Shown in pieces: positions 17,863-26,522 of a stretch of DNA of 64,000 nucleotides. How positions within the stretch are numbered: position 1 is the first letter of the stretch; every line of letters starts with the position of its first letter. A program made the position numbers and the translations under genes. The DNA comes from Lachnospiraceae bacterium UBA4338 (GTDB lineage Bacteria; Bacillota; Clostridia; Lachnospirales; Lachnospiraceae), in NCBI GenBank assembly GCA_002393735.1, contig DGTK01000017.1, positions 37,170-101,169 of the forward strand, written 5' to 3'. Under the pieces are notes generated by a model, which was not told where the DNA came from, did not search any database, and saw nothing but the letters and a program-made list of their open reading frames with translations.

Positions 17863-19446
17863 ATGATATGTCCTAAATGTAAAAATGAAATAAAAGAAGG
17901 ACTGATGTATTGCGAAAACTGCGGGTATGAGATTAATATCGTACCTGAATTTGATCCGGAATTTGAGATTGAACTGGATTTAAATCAGCAGGATATCGCC
18001 AAGGAAGTTGAGGAAACTCTGTCTGATGATGATAATTTAGAACACGAAATGGACAGAGAAGGAGATAAGACCATTGATGATATTTTAGAGGATATTGACG
18101 ATGGTGACTTACCTGGTGAGGAATTCTGGGATGATGATGAAGGTATCTTAAATGGAGCAGATATTTCAGTTGAAAGCATAGTTGATCTTTTTAAGAAGAA
18201 TCTTTCTTACAGGATTATTGGTATTTTTGCAGTATTATTATTACTTGCTGCAATTGTGGTACTCACAATTTCAATTGTTAATACCAACCATCAGCATTCT
18301 TACAGTTATCTGGTAAACAAGGGTTATGAAAATATGGATGCCGGTGAATATACTGAAGCTATTAATTATTTTGAAAAAGCCATTGGTATTAATTCCGGTA
18401 ATCTTGATGACAGAATGGCTCTTGTGGACTGCTATATGAATATTAATGATTATGATAATGCATCATATGTATTAAGAGACATTATAGCCAATTCATCCAC
18501 AGTATCTGTTGATACATATAAGAAGCTGTTTACGATCTATGAATCAGAGAATAATATTGATGCCATAATTCAGACCTTAAGCAACTGTAATGATGAAAAG
18601 ATTAAAGAACAGTTCCCGATGTACAGGGCAGATAAGGTTGAATTTTCACAGCCTGAAGGGGAATATAATGATGTTTTATATCTGAAATTAAGTTCCAATA
18701 CAACAGGTAATATTTATTATACGATTAATGGTGAAGAACCAACCACGGAAAGTACTTTATATACTTCGCCGATTTTCCTTGAATCCGGAATATATGTAAT
18801 CAGAGCAATATTTGTTAACAGTTACGGTGTTGTAAGTGAAGTTAATCAGGCAAAATATGAAATAAGTGTTATTATTCCTCCGGCTCCTTATATTAATCTG
18901 GAATCCGGACAGTATACATCACCTGAGTTAATAACACTGGATATAAGTTCCGCATATGAATACAGTACTTACTATACTACTGACGGAACAATGCCAACCA
19001 AGGACAGCCTTCAGTACAGAGGCCCTATATATATGCCTCTTGGCGATTCAACATTTAATTTTGTCACATATGGTAATAATGATGTTCCAAGTGAGATGGT
19101 TACGGCAACATATTCGCTGATACTTGAAAATGCAACAGTAACACCTGAAGAAGCAGTTAATTCAATTATTGTATATAAAGTTTCATCAGGCGGAATGATA
19201 GATACAGACGGACACCTGGCACAGCTGGGTGGAAGGCTGGTATATAAGTGCGACAGCGCTGTTGCAGTTGAAGGCGAAAAAGAAGGCGAAACCAAGATAT
19301 TATATGTGGTTTATGAGTATTATGAAGATCCTACTACTTTTGTTCAGAGTAAGACCGGAGATGTATATGTAGTTTCATATGTGGATCCGAGTTCAATCGG
19401 CAAAATATATATGAAGGATGGAGAAATAACTATAACAGGACCTTAG
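17863..19446 (+). CDS. Zinc-ribbon / TPR / chitobiase-C-like membrane protein, function unknown
   Basis: I do not recognise a named function. The N-terminus is a zinc ribbon (CPKC at residues 3-6, CENC near 18-21). A very acidic stretch follows (about 25-105), then a single membrane segment (about 115-140). The probable outer part begins with a TPR-like region (SYSYLVNKGYENMDAGEYTEA onward, about 145-245). Two beta repeats follow that resemble the CHB_HEX_C_1 domain: YYTINGEEPTTESTLY and YYTTDGTMPTKDSLQY are matching cores. A unique C-terminal region of about 110 residues ends the protein. 527 aa. With the ribbon inside and the repeats outside it could be a cell-surface scaffold or sensor. 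It sits 19 nt after folD and 19 nt before nfnA. Confidence 0.75.
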   Translation: MICPKCKNEIKEGLMYCENCGYEINIVPEFDPEFEIELDLNQQDIAKEVEETLSDDDNLEHEMDREGDKTIDDILEDIDDGDLPGEEFWDDDEGILNGADISVESIVDLFKKNLSYRIIGIFAVLLLLAAIVVLTISIVNTNHQHSYSYLVNKGYENMDAGEYTEAINYFEKAIGINSGNLDDRMALVDCYMNINDYDNASYVLRDIIANSSTVSVDTYKKLFTIYESENNIDAIIQTLSNCNDEKIKEQFPMYRADKVEFSQPEGEYNDVLYLKLSSNTTGNIYYTINGEEPTTESTLYTSPIFLESGIYVIRAIFVNSYGVVSEVNQAKYEISVIIPPAPYINLESGQYTSPELITLDISSAYEYSTYYTTDGTMPTKDSLQYRGPIYMPLGDSTFNFVTYGNNDVPSEMVTATYSLILENATVTPEEAVNSIIVYKVSSGGMIDTDGHLAQLGGRLVYKCDSAVAVEGEKEGETKILYVVYEYYEDPTTFVQSKTGDVYVVSYVDPSSIGKIYMKDGEITITGP

Positions 19447-19465
19447 AAGTCCAAAAGGAGAAATT

Positions 19466-20350
19466 ATGTACAAGATTAAAAAAGCAACACAGCTTACTGA
19501 TAACATATTTGAATATGTTGTTGAAGCTAAAAGATGTGCGAAGAGTGCAAAGCCGGGTCAGTTCGTTATTGTAAGAACAGGGGAGAATTCAGAAAGAATT
19601 CCTCTTACAATCAGCGATTATGATCCGATTGCAGGAACAGTTACTATTGTTGTTCAGGTTATCGGTGCATCTACTTATGAGATGCAGAGCCTTAAAACCG
19701 GTGACTATTTCCATGATTTTGTCGGACCTTTAGGCAAGGCAACTGATTTAATGGATGAGCCGGTAGAAGAACTTAAAAAGAAGAAAATAGTATTTGTTGC
19801 AGGTGGTCTTGGTACAGCTCCTGTATATCCTCAGGTTAAATATCTTCACTCAATCGGTGTAGACTGTGATGTTATCGTTGGTGCCAAAACCAAGGATTTA
19901 ATCATTATGGAAGATGAGATGAAGGCTGTTGCAACCAATCTTTATATAACAACTGATGATGGTTCTTATGGAAGATCAGGTATGGTAACCAAGGTTCTTG
20001 AAGATTTATATGCTGAAGGCAAGACATATGATCACTGCGTAACAATTGGTCCCATGATTATGATGAAGTTTGTATGCCTTTTAACAAAGAAACTTGGTAT
20101 TCATACTGTAGTCAGCATGAATCCTCTTATGGTTGATGGTACAGGTATGTGTGGTGCCTGCAGACTTACAGTAGGTGGCGAAGTTAAGTTCGCATGCGTT
20201 GACGGACCTGAATTCGATGGCCATCTTGTTAACTTTGATGAAGCAATGAAGAGACAGGCTCTCTATAAGACCAAAGAAGGTAAGGCTTACCTTGAGGCCA
20301 AAGAGGGAGATACACATAAAGGAAACTGCGAGCAGGGAGGTAACAACTAA
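19466..20350 (+). CDS. nfnA: NfnA-type FAD / [2Fe-2S] subunit (ferredoxin-NADP reductase-like)
   Basis: Small subunit of the electron-bifurcating NADH-dependent reduced ferredoxin:NADP+ oxidoreductase. 294 aa. An N-terminal FAD-binding beta-barrel (with IPLTISDYD and PLGKAT) is followed by an NAD-binding part (VAGGLGTAPVYPQ). A C-terminal cysteine cluster for one [2Fe-2S] follows (GTGMCGACRLTVGGEVKFAC). It overlaps nfnB by one base, so the two are coupled at translation. The same architecture is annotated as sulfide dehydrogenase subunit SudB or a dihydroorotate dehydrogenase electron-transfer-like protein. The Nfn role is preferred because of the pairing and the clostridial setting; activity is not proven. 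Confidence 0.85.
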   Translation: MYKIKKATQLTDNIFEYVVEAKRCAKSAKPGQFVIVRTGENSERIPLTISDYDPIAGTVTIVVQVIGASTYEMQSLKTGDYFHDFVGPLGKATDLMDEPVEELKKKKIVFVAGGLGTAPVYPQVKYLHSIGVDCDVIVGAKTKDLIIMEDEMKAVATNLYITTDDGSYGRSGMVTKVLEDLYAEGKTYDHCVTIGPMIMMKFVCLLTKKLGIHTVVSMNPLMVDGTGMCGACRLTVGGEVKFACVDGPEFDGHLVNFDEAMKRQALYKTKEGKAYLEAKEGDTHKGNCEQGGNN

Positions 20351-21735
20351 TGGATATGATGAAGAAAATTCCTGTAAGAGAGCAGGATCCAAAGGTTAGA
20401 ACTACAAACTTTGAAGAAGTTTGTCTTGGATATAATGAGGAAGAAGCTGTTTTAGAGTCTACAAGATGTCTTAACTGTAAGAAGCCTCTTTGTGTGGAAG
20501 GATGTCCTGTATCAATTAATATTCCCGGCTTTATTGCCAAGGTTAAGGAAAAAGATTTTAAGGGCGCTTATGATGTTATTTCATTATCAAGTTCTCTTCC
20601 GGCAGTATGTGGCCGTGTATGTCCACAGGAGAGACAGTGTGAAAGCAAGTGTATCAGAGGCTTAAAGGGTGAAGCTATTTCAATCGGTAAGCTTGAAAGA
20701 TTCGTTGCAGACAGAGCTTTTGAAGAAGGATTTAAGCCGACAGTCAATGCAGCTCCTAATGGAAAGAAGGTTGCTGTTATCGGTTCCGGTCCTTCGGGAC
20801 TCAGCTGTGCAGGTGACCTTGCAAAACTTGGTTATGATGTAACTATATTTGAAGCTCTTCATGAATTTGGTGGCGTACTTGTTTATGGTATTCCTGAATT
20901 CCGTCTTCCAAAGGAAAGGGTTGTTAAAAAAGAAATTGAAAACGTTAAGGCTTTAGGCGTTAAGTTTGAAAATAATGTAATTATTGGTAAGACAGTTACT
21001 CTTGATGAGCTTATTGAAAAAGAAGGCTTTGACGCTGTATTTATTGGATCAGGTGCAGGTCTTCCTAAGTTTATGGGTATTCCAGGTGAAAATGCCAACG
21101 GTGTATTCTCAGCCAATGAATATCTTACAAGAAGCAATCTTATGAAGGCTTTCAAAGAAGACAGCACAACACCTATTATGGTTGGTAAGAAAACAGCCGT
21201 TGTTGGTGGTGGTAATGTTGCAATGGATGCTGCAAGAACTGCATTAAGACTTGGTTCAGATGTACATATTATTTACAGACGTTCTGAAGCAGAACTTCCG
21301 GCAAGAGCAGAAGAAGTTCATCATGCCAAAGAAGAAGGAATAATCTTTGATATGCTTACAAATCCTGTTGAAATCCTTTCAGATGAAAACGGATATGTAA
21401 ATGGTATCAGGTGTATTAAGATGGAACTTGGTGAGCCTGATGCATCAGGAAGAAGAAGCCCTGTTGAAATCCCTGGCAGCGAGTTCGTTATTGATGTTGA
21501 TGTGGTTATCATGGCACTTGGTACATCTCCAAATCCTCTTATTTCTTCAACAACAAAGGGTCTTGAAACAAATAAGAGAAAATGTATTGTTGCCGTGGAA
21601 GAGACAGGAAAGACCACTAAAGAAGGTGTTTATGCCGGTGGTGATGCTGTTACAGGCGCAGCAACAGTTATTCTTGCAATGGGTGCAGGAAGAGCCGGTG
21701 CCAAGGGTATTCATGAGTATTTATCAAATAAATAG
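20350..21735 (+). CDS. nfnB: NfnB-type subunit (glutamate synthase small-subunit-like, bifurcating FAD)
   Basis: Large subunit of the Nfn transhydrogenase. It resembles GltD (glutamate synthase small subunit), and homologues are often annotated gltA or gltD. 461 aa. N-terminal cysteines for two [4Fe-4S] clusters are visible: CLNCKKPLCVEGCPV (near residue 38) and CGRVCPQERQCESKC (near 79). An FAD Rossmann motif (VIGSGPSGLSCAGDLA, near 140) and an NADP(H)-binding motif (VVGGGNVAMDAARTA) follow. No glutamate synthase large subunit is nearby, which favours a transhydrogenase over glutamate synthesis. Confidence 0.85.
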   Translation: MDMMKKIPVREQDPKVRTTNFEEVCLGYNEEEAVLESTRCLNCKKPLCVEGCPVSINIPGFIAKVKEKDFKGAYDVISLSSSLPAVCGRVCPQERQCESKCIRGLKGEAISIGKLERFVADRAFEEGFKPTVNAAPNGKKVAVIGSGPSGLSCAGDLAKLGYDVTIFEALHEFGGVLVYGIPEFRLPKERVVKKEIENVKALGVKFENNVIIGKTVTLDELIEKEGFDAVFIGSGAGLPKFMGIPGENANGVFSANEYLTRSNLMKAFKEDSTTPIMVGKKTAVVGGGNVAMDAARTALRLGSDVHIIYRRSEAELPARAEEVHHAKEEGIIFDMLTNPVEILSDENGYVNGIRCIKMELGEPDASGRRSPVEIPGSEFVIDVDVVIMALGTSPNPLISSTTKGLETNKRKCIVAVEETGKTTKEGVYAGGDAVTGAATVILAMGAGRAGAKGIHEYLSNK

Positions 21736-21752
21736 GATTAAAGGAGAATAAA

Positions 21753-22571
21753 ATGCCATTTTGTCCTAACTGTAAAATGGAATACAGGGAAGGCTTTAAA
21801 GTCTGCGCAGACTGTAAGGTTCCTTTGGTTGATAAATTAGAGGAAATGCCTAAGTTTGAAGAAATAGATGAAAGCAATCTCTTTGTAGGCGATTTCGCAA
21901 CTGATGAAGATGATAATGATATTCCTGAAAGTATGGAAAAATATGTCATGGAAGATGAAGACGGAATTAAAAGAGTTGATGAAACAGCCTTAATTGAAGC
22001 TATTAATACAGGTGAATTTACAGAACTTGGTGATATTGATGACAATATGCTCAGAAGAATTGCTCCACAAATTCAGGGAGTACTCAGAAGACAAAAAGCA
22101 TTATCATCAGCTGATGTTTATGTTCCAAGTAAAGAAAAAATGTCGGAATTATCGTCAAGTATTGTTACACTTTTCATCTGCGGCGGTATAGGATTAATCG
22201 CTGTTATCCTTGCTTTATTTGGAGTTATTCCGCTTCCTATTCACGGAGTCAGATTATATGTTATCTGTGGCGTAATGGGTGTTATGTTCCTTGCCTTTAT
22301 AGTTGGTGGTTTTACATCAATAGCAAGCAAGAAGAAATTAAGCTCTGCAGTGGATGATGAAGAAGAGAATATGAAGAAATTAATCTTCTATATTGAGAAT
22401 AATTTCGATGCCAAGGCAGTGGATGATCACATCGGCGATATTGATGAGGGACAGAAATTCTTTGTAAGAACTGCTTATTTAAGAAGGGATTTAAAGGAAA
22501 TGTTCCCTGATTTAAGCGATGGTTTTATAGATAATTTTATTGATGAGAATTTCGATAAAATCTTTGATTAA
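21753..22571 (+). CDS. Zinc-ribbon membrane protein, function unknown
   Basis: Not recognised. A short N-terminal zinc ribbon (CPNC at residues 4-7, CADC near 18-21) is followed by an acidic region to about residue 75, then a soluble helical part containing MLRRIAPQIQGVLRRQK. Two adjacent membrane helices follow (about 137-160 and 168-190), then a charged C-terminal domain of about 80 residues ending in IDNFIDENFDKIFD. 272 aa. An AAGGAG ribosome site is present. It follows nfnB by 17 nt and precedes rlmH by 2 nt, so it is within the operon. It shares only the ribbon-acidic-membrane plan with the protein at 17863, not an obvious alignment. Confidence 0.75.
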   Translation: MPFCPNCKMEYREGFKVCADCKVPLVDKLEEMPKFEEIDESNLFVGDFATDEDDNDIPESMEKYVMEDEDGIKRVDETALIEAINTGEFTELGDIDDNMLRRIAPQIQGVLRRQKALSSADVYVPSKEKMSELSSSIVTLFICGGIGLIAVILALFGVIPLPIHGVRLYVICGVMGVMFLAFIVGGFTSIASKKKLSSAVDDEEENMKKLIFYIENNFDAKAVDDHIGDIDEGQKFFVRTAYLRRDLKEMFPDLSDGFIDNFIDENFDKIFD

Positions 22572-22573
22572 TT

Positions 22574-23053
22574 ATGAAAATTACTTTACTTACTGTTGGC
22601 AAAATCAAAGAGAAATATCTTAGGGATGCCATAGATGAATATTCCAAAAGACTTGGCAAATTCTGCAAATTAAATATTGTGGAAGTTAAGGATGAGGAAA
22701 CAAAACAAAGTCCTTCGCAAAGCGAAATAGAGGAAGTCAAAAATAAAGAAGGCAAAAGACTAATGGAATATATTGATGATAAAGCCTATGTATGCGGACT
22801 TTTCATCAATTCCAAAAAGTATTCTTCTGAAGAATTTGCTCATATTATTGATGACCTGGGGGTTAAAGGCATAAGTCATATCTGCTTTGTTATTGGAGGT
22901 TCTTTAGGTATAAGTGATGAGATAGAAAAAAGGTGCAATATGAAGATTTCATTTTCGCCTATGACTTTTCCTCATCAGTTAATGAGAGTAATACTTTTAG
23001 AGCAGATTTACAGAGCATATAAGATAAATAATAATGAGCCATATCATAAATAG
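22574..23053 (+). CDS. rlmH: 23S rRNA (pseudouridine1915-N3)-methyltransferase RlmH
   Basis: SPOUT methyltransferase that uses SAM to methylate the pseudouridine in helix 69 of 23S rRNA. 159 aa, the usual length. The start MKITLLTVGKIKEKYL, the mid-region FVIGGSLGISDEI (SAM-binding knot) and the ending MTFPHQLMRVILLEQIYRA with NNNEPYHK are diagnostic. It begins 2 nt after the previous gene and ends 12 nt before pdp. A single-copy housekeeping gene. Confidence 0.97.
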   Translation: MKITLLTVGKIKEKYLRDAIDEYSKRLGKFCKLNIVEVKDEETKQSPSQSEIEEVKNKEGKRLMEYIDDKAYVCGLFINSKKYSSEEFAHIIDDLGVKGISHICFVIGGSLGISDEIEKRCNMKISFSPMTFPHQLMRVILLEQIYRAYKINNNEPYHK

Positions 23054-23065
23054 GGGGGTATATTT

Positions 23066-24367
23066 ATGAGAATGTATGACTTGATACTTAAAAAACGTAG
23101 TGGTGAAGTTCTTAGTAAAGAGGAAATAGATTTTATCATTCAGGGATATACTAAAGGTGAAATTCCTGATTATCAGATGTCAGCCCTTACAATGGCAATC
23201 TATTTTAAGGGAATGAATGTTGATGAAACCACCAATCTTACCATGTCCATGGTGAACAGCGGTGATGTTCTGGATTTGTCCAAAGTTAACGGGATTACCT
23301 GTGACAAGCATTCCACCGGAGGAGTGGGAGATAAAACCTCCATTACCTTAATTCCTTTGGTGGCGGCCTGCGGTGGTAAAATTGCCAAAATGAGCGGCAG
23401 AGCTTTGGGTCATACCGGCGGAACCACGGATAAGTTAAGTTCTTTTAAAGGTTTCAGGCTGGATTTAACCAATGAAGAATTCATTAATCAGGTTAATGAT
23501 ATTGGGCTTTCCATAATTGCCCAGACCAGGAATCTGGCACCTGCGGATAAAAAATTATATGCCCTTAGGGATGTGACCGCAACGGTGGATAATGTTTCCC
23601 TGATTGCATCTTCCATTATGTCCAAGAAAATAGCCTCGGGAGCAGACGCTATAGTTCTCGATGTGAAGACGGGAAGCGGTGCTTTTATGAAAGATGAGGA
23701 TGATGCAAGAACACTGGCGGAACTCATGGTTAAGATAGGAAGAGGTGTGGGAAGACGTACCATCGCCGTAATATCCGATATGGACCAGCCTCTGGGTTAT
23801 GCCGTGGGTAATGCCCTGGAGGTTAAGGAAGCAATAGATACCTTAAGAGGAGAAGGCCCTGAGGATTATACCAGTCTTATATATGAACTTGGTGCCAAAA
23901 TGCTCATTTTATCCAGAATCTGCAAAAAAGATGCGGAAGCTAAGGAGAAAATAAGGTGGGCCATTGAATCCGGGGAAGGCCTTAAAAGACTGGAAATGTT
24001 TGTTAAGGCTCAGGGAGGAACCGGGGAAGAGGTATATAATACCGAGCTTCTTCCAAAAGCCAGGATTGTAAAGGAAGTTATATCCCAAAGGGAAGGATAT
24101 GTGGAACATATTAACTGTGCCGAGGTGGGTATGTGTTCTCTTAATCTTGGGGGAGGCAGAGAGACCAAAGACAGTGAAATTGACTTATCCGTAGGCCTTG
24201 TGCTTAAGAAAAAAGTGGGAGACTATGTGAAAAAAGGAGATGTAATCGCTCTTATTCACAGTAACGATGAGAATAATATTCCATCTGTGGAAGAAAGATT
24301 ACTTAAGGCTTATACTTTCGGAGATAATTATATTAAAAGAAATATAATACGGGATGTTATTGTATAG
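23066..24367 (+). CDS. pdp: Pyrimidine-nucleoside phosphorylase
   Basis: Phosphorolysis of uridine, deoxyuridine and thymidine for pyrimidine salvage. 433 aa. The family signature SGRALGHTGGTTDKL is present, with KHSTGGVGDKTS (phosphate site), DVKTGSGAFM, and a C-terminal domain containing LNLGGGRETKD. Length and motifs fit the Gram-positive Pdp class rather than E. coli DeoA. The ribosome site is an unusual GGGGGG run 7 nt before the ATG. Codon choice (more ACC, GCC, GTG, GGA) differs from the neighbouring genes, which favour ACA, GCA and GTT. This may reflect a separate origin or different expression. Confidence 0.95.
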   Translation: MRMYDLILKKRSGEVLSKEEIDFIIQGYTKGEIPDYQMSALTMAIYFKGMNVDETTNLTMSMVNSGDVLDLSKVNGITCDKHSTGGVGDKTSITLIPLVAACGGKIAKMSGRALGHTGGTTDKLSSFKGFRLDLTNEEFINQVNDIGLSIIAQTRNLAPADKKLYALRDVTATVDNVSLIASSIMSKKIASGADAIVLDVKTGSGAFMKDEDDARTLAELMVKIGRGVGRRTIAVISDMDQPLGYAVGNALEVKEAIDTLRGEGPEDYTSLIYELGAKMLILSRICKKDAEAKEKIRWAIESGEGLKRLEMFVKAQGGTGEEVYNTELLPKARIVKEVISQREGYVEHINCAEVGMCSLNLGGGRETKDSEIDLSVGLVLKKKVGDYVKKGDVIALIHSNDENNIPSVEERLLKAYTFGDNYIKRNIIRDVIV

Positions 24368-24374
24368 GTAAGAT

Positions 24375-24869
24375 ATGCTGTATATTGAGAATTTTAATGA
24401 ATATAAATTTGATTTTGATTATGAGGCTCTGGCAAATGAAGTAACATCATATGTGCTAAAGAAAGAAGGCTGTAAATATGAGGCGGAAATTAATCTTTAT
24501 TTAGTGGATGATGATGAGATAAAAGAGATTAATTCATCCCAGAGAAATATAGACAGAAAAACGGATGTGCTGTCTTTTCCAAATATTGATTATGAGATAC
24601 CTTCTGATATGAGTCATATTGAGGAGGGTGATCCGATGTATTTTGATCCGGAGAACTCAAATCTGATTCTTGGTGATATCATTATTTCTGTGCCTACTTT
24701 AAGGGCTCAGGCCACTGAATATGGTCATAGTGAAAAAAGGGAATTTGCTTTTTTAATCACTCACAGTATGTTACACTTACTTGGATATGACCATATGGTT
24801 AAAGAAGAAGAAAAAATCATGTTTGATAAACAAAATATATACTTAGAGGAAATGGGAATTACGAGGTAA
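24375..24869 (+). CDS. ybeY: Endoribonuclease YbeY (16S rRNA maturation)
   Basis: Zinc-dependent single-strand endoribonuclease acting in 16S rRNA 3'-end processing and ribosome quality control. 164 aa. The metal motif HSMLHLLGYDH (H-x3-H-x5-H, near residue 132) is intact, and RKTDVLSFP is the second conserved block. It starts 7 nt after pdp and ends 3 nt before the flippase gene. In many Firmicutes ybeY sits with phoH, dgkA and era; here it does not. Confidence 0.96.
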   Translation: MLYIENFNEYKFDFDYEALANEVTSYVLKKEGCKYEAEINLYLVDDDEIKEINSSQRNIDRKTDVLSFPNIDYEIPSDMSHIEEGDPMYFDPENSNLILGDIIISVPTLRAQATEYGHSEKREFAFLITHSMLHLLGYDHMVKEEEKIMFDKQNIYLEEMGITR

Positions 24870-24872
24870 GAA

Positions 24873-26519
24873 ATGGGAAGTAAAGATAAGACAACCAGAG
24901 CACTGATAAAACAGGGAACTTTTCTTGCGGTGGCTGGTATAATCGTAAGAATTATCGGTTTAGTTAGACGTATACCTCTTCAGAATATAATTGGTGATAC
25001 AGGTAACGGTTATTATGCAGCTGCATATGAAGTTTATTCGATTATTTTACTTGTATCTTCTTACAGTTTACCTGCTGCAGTTTCCAAGGAAATTGCAAGG
25101 AGAGTAGGTAAGGGACAATATAAAAATGCCAGAAGAACATTTAATGCGGCATTTCTTTTTGCAGTATGTTCAGGTGGTCTGGCCTTTTTACTGGTATTCT
25201 TTGGGGCTGATTTCCTTGCCGGTACTGTAATGGCTGAGCCAATGAGTATTATGGCATTAAGAGTATTATCACCAACACTTTTATTAGTTGCTTTAATGGG
25301 TGTTTACAGAGGTTATTTCCAGGGCTTTGGTAATATGCAGCCTACAGGAATATCACAGATACTTGAGCAGATTGTACTTGTAATTGTTTCACTTACAGGT
25401 GCTTATATACTTTTTGGTATTGGCAGCAAGTATGGCAATATCATGTTTAATGAGAATTATGCAGCTTCTCTTGGAGCAACCGGTGCAACAATCGGCTGCG
25501 GAGCCGGAGCTTTAGTTGGACTTTTATTCCTGGCTGTTGTATATCAGATTCACAGAAGAAGTACCAGAAGAAAGCTTCTTAACGATAATACAAAAAAAGA
25601 AGAATCCTATGTAATTCTTATTCAGGGTCTTCTTATTACAATCCTTCCTTTCCTCTTAAGTACTGTTATGTATAATCTTACAAATGTGCTTGATCAGGGT
25701 ATATTTAACCACTTCATGGAAAGCGTGGGAGAAGGTGAAGTTAAATCTGCAATCTGGGGCGTATATTCCGGTAAGTATAAAGTGCTTATCAATCTTCCAA
25801 TTGCCCTTGCCAATGCAATGTGTTCTGCAATTATTCCTTCACTTACAGTAAGTATTTCACAGCATGATCATATAAGTGCAAGAAGCAAAATGGCCACCGT
25901 CATGAGATTTACCATGATGATTACAATTCCTTCAGCCATTGGACTTGCTGTACTTGGCAGACCAATCGTGGATATGCTCTTTAGTGGTGAGATTGATATG
26001 GCTGCCCATATGTTATATATTGGCGCTTTCTCAATTATATTCTATGGAATATCAACTTTGAGTAATGGTATTTTGCAGGGTATTAACAAACTTTTGGTAC
26101 CAATACTTCACAGCGCTATTTCACTTGTTATTCATCTGGTAGCCCTTGTTGTTATGCTCAGACTGTTCCATTGGGGCATCTACTCGGTTGTTGTGGCGAA
26201 TCTGATTTTTGCAATACTTATGTGTGTGCTTAATTCTCTTTCAATCAGAAAGACAATCGGATATAAGCAGGAGATTAAGAAGACATTTATCATTCCTTTG
26301 ATTGCTTCTTTAATTATGGCAGCATTTACAATTGCCACATACTTCCTGTTTAAGTTATTTACTCCGGTTTCCGCTGCTACAATCATAAGCATATGCGTGG
26401 CAGTTGTGGCATATCTTGTTTCAATGCTTTTATTAAAGGGTATTACTGAAAATGATATTGCTTCAATGCCAATGGGTAAATCTGTAGTATATTTCTTACG
26501 CAAACTGAGGATATTCTAA
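24873..26519 (+). CDS. MATE/MOP-type polysaccharide flippase (SpoVB / MurJ-like)
   Basis: Multi-pass membrane protein of the MVF/PST group. Relatives flip lipid II or lipid-linked oligosaccharides, and SpoVB is needed for spore cortex synthesis. 548 aa with about 14 hydrophobic segments. The N-terminal GTFLAVAGIIVRIIGLVRRIPL, YSLPAAVSKEIARR, RVLSPTLLLVALMGVYRGYF and QGFGNMQPTGISQILEQ blocks are typical of the SpoVB-like family. Intervals of 3 nt on each side tie it into the operon. Whether it serves the cell wall, the spore or an exopolysaccharide cannot be decided. Confidence 0.85.
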   Translation: MGSKDKTTRALIKQGTFLAVAGIIVRIIGLVRRIPLQNIIGDTGNGYYAAAYEVYSIILLVSSYSLPAAVSKEIARRVGKGQYKNARRTFNAAFLFAVCSGGLAFLLVFFGADFLAGTVMAEPMSIMALRVLSPTLLLVALMGVYRGYFQGFGNMQPTGISQILEQIVLVIVSLTGAYILFGIGSKYGNIMFNENYAASLGATGATIGCGAGALVGLLFLAVVYQIHRRSTRRKLLNDNTKKEESYVILIQGLLITILPFLLSTVMYNLTNVLDQGIFNHFMESVGEGEVKSAIWGVYSGKYKVLINLPIALANAMCSAIIPSLTVSISQHDHISARSKMATVMRFTMMITIPSAIGLAVLGRPIVDMLFSGEIDMAAHMLYIGAFSIIFYGISTLSNGILQGINKLLVPILHSAISLVIHLVALVVMLRLFHWGIYSVVVANLIFAILMCVLNSLSIRKTIGYKQEIKKTFIIPLIASLIMAAFTIATYFLFKLFTPVSAATIISICVAVVAYLVSMLLLKGITENDIASMPMGKSVVYFLRKLRIF

Positions 26520-26522
26520 AAT

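Noticed and set aside
20350..21735. Glutamate synthase small subunit (GltD)
   Set aside because: The fold matches, but no large subunit is present and the gene is coupled to an FAD/[2Fe-2S] NfnA-type subunit, so an Nfn transhydrogenase is the better reading.
21668..22045. 125-codon minus-strand frame over nfnB and the zinc-ribbon gene
   Set aside because: Ser/Leu-rich reverse of acidic codons, a typical antisense artefact.
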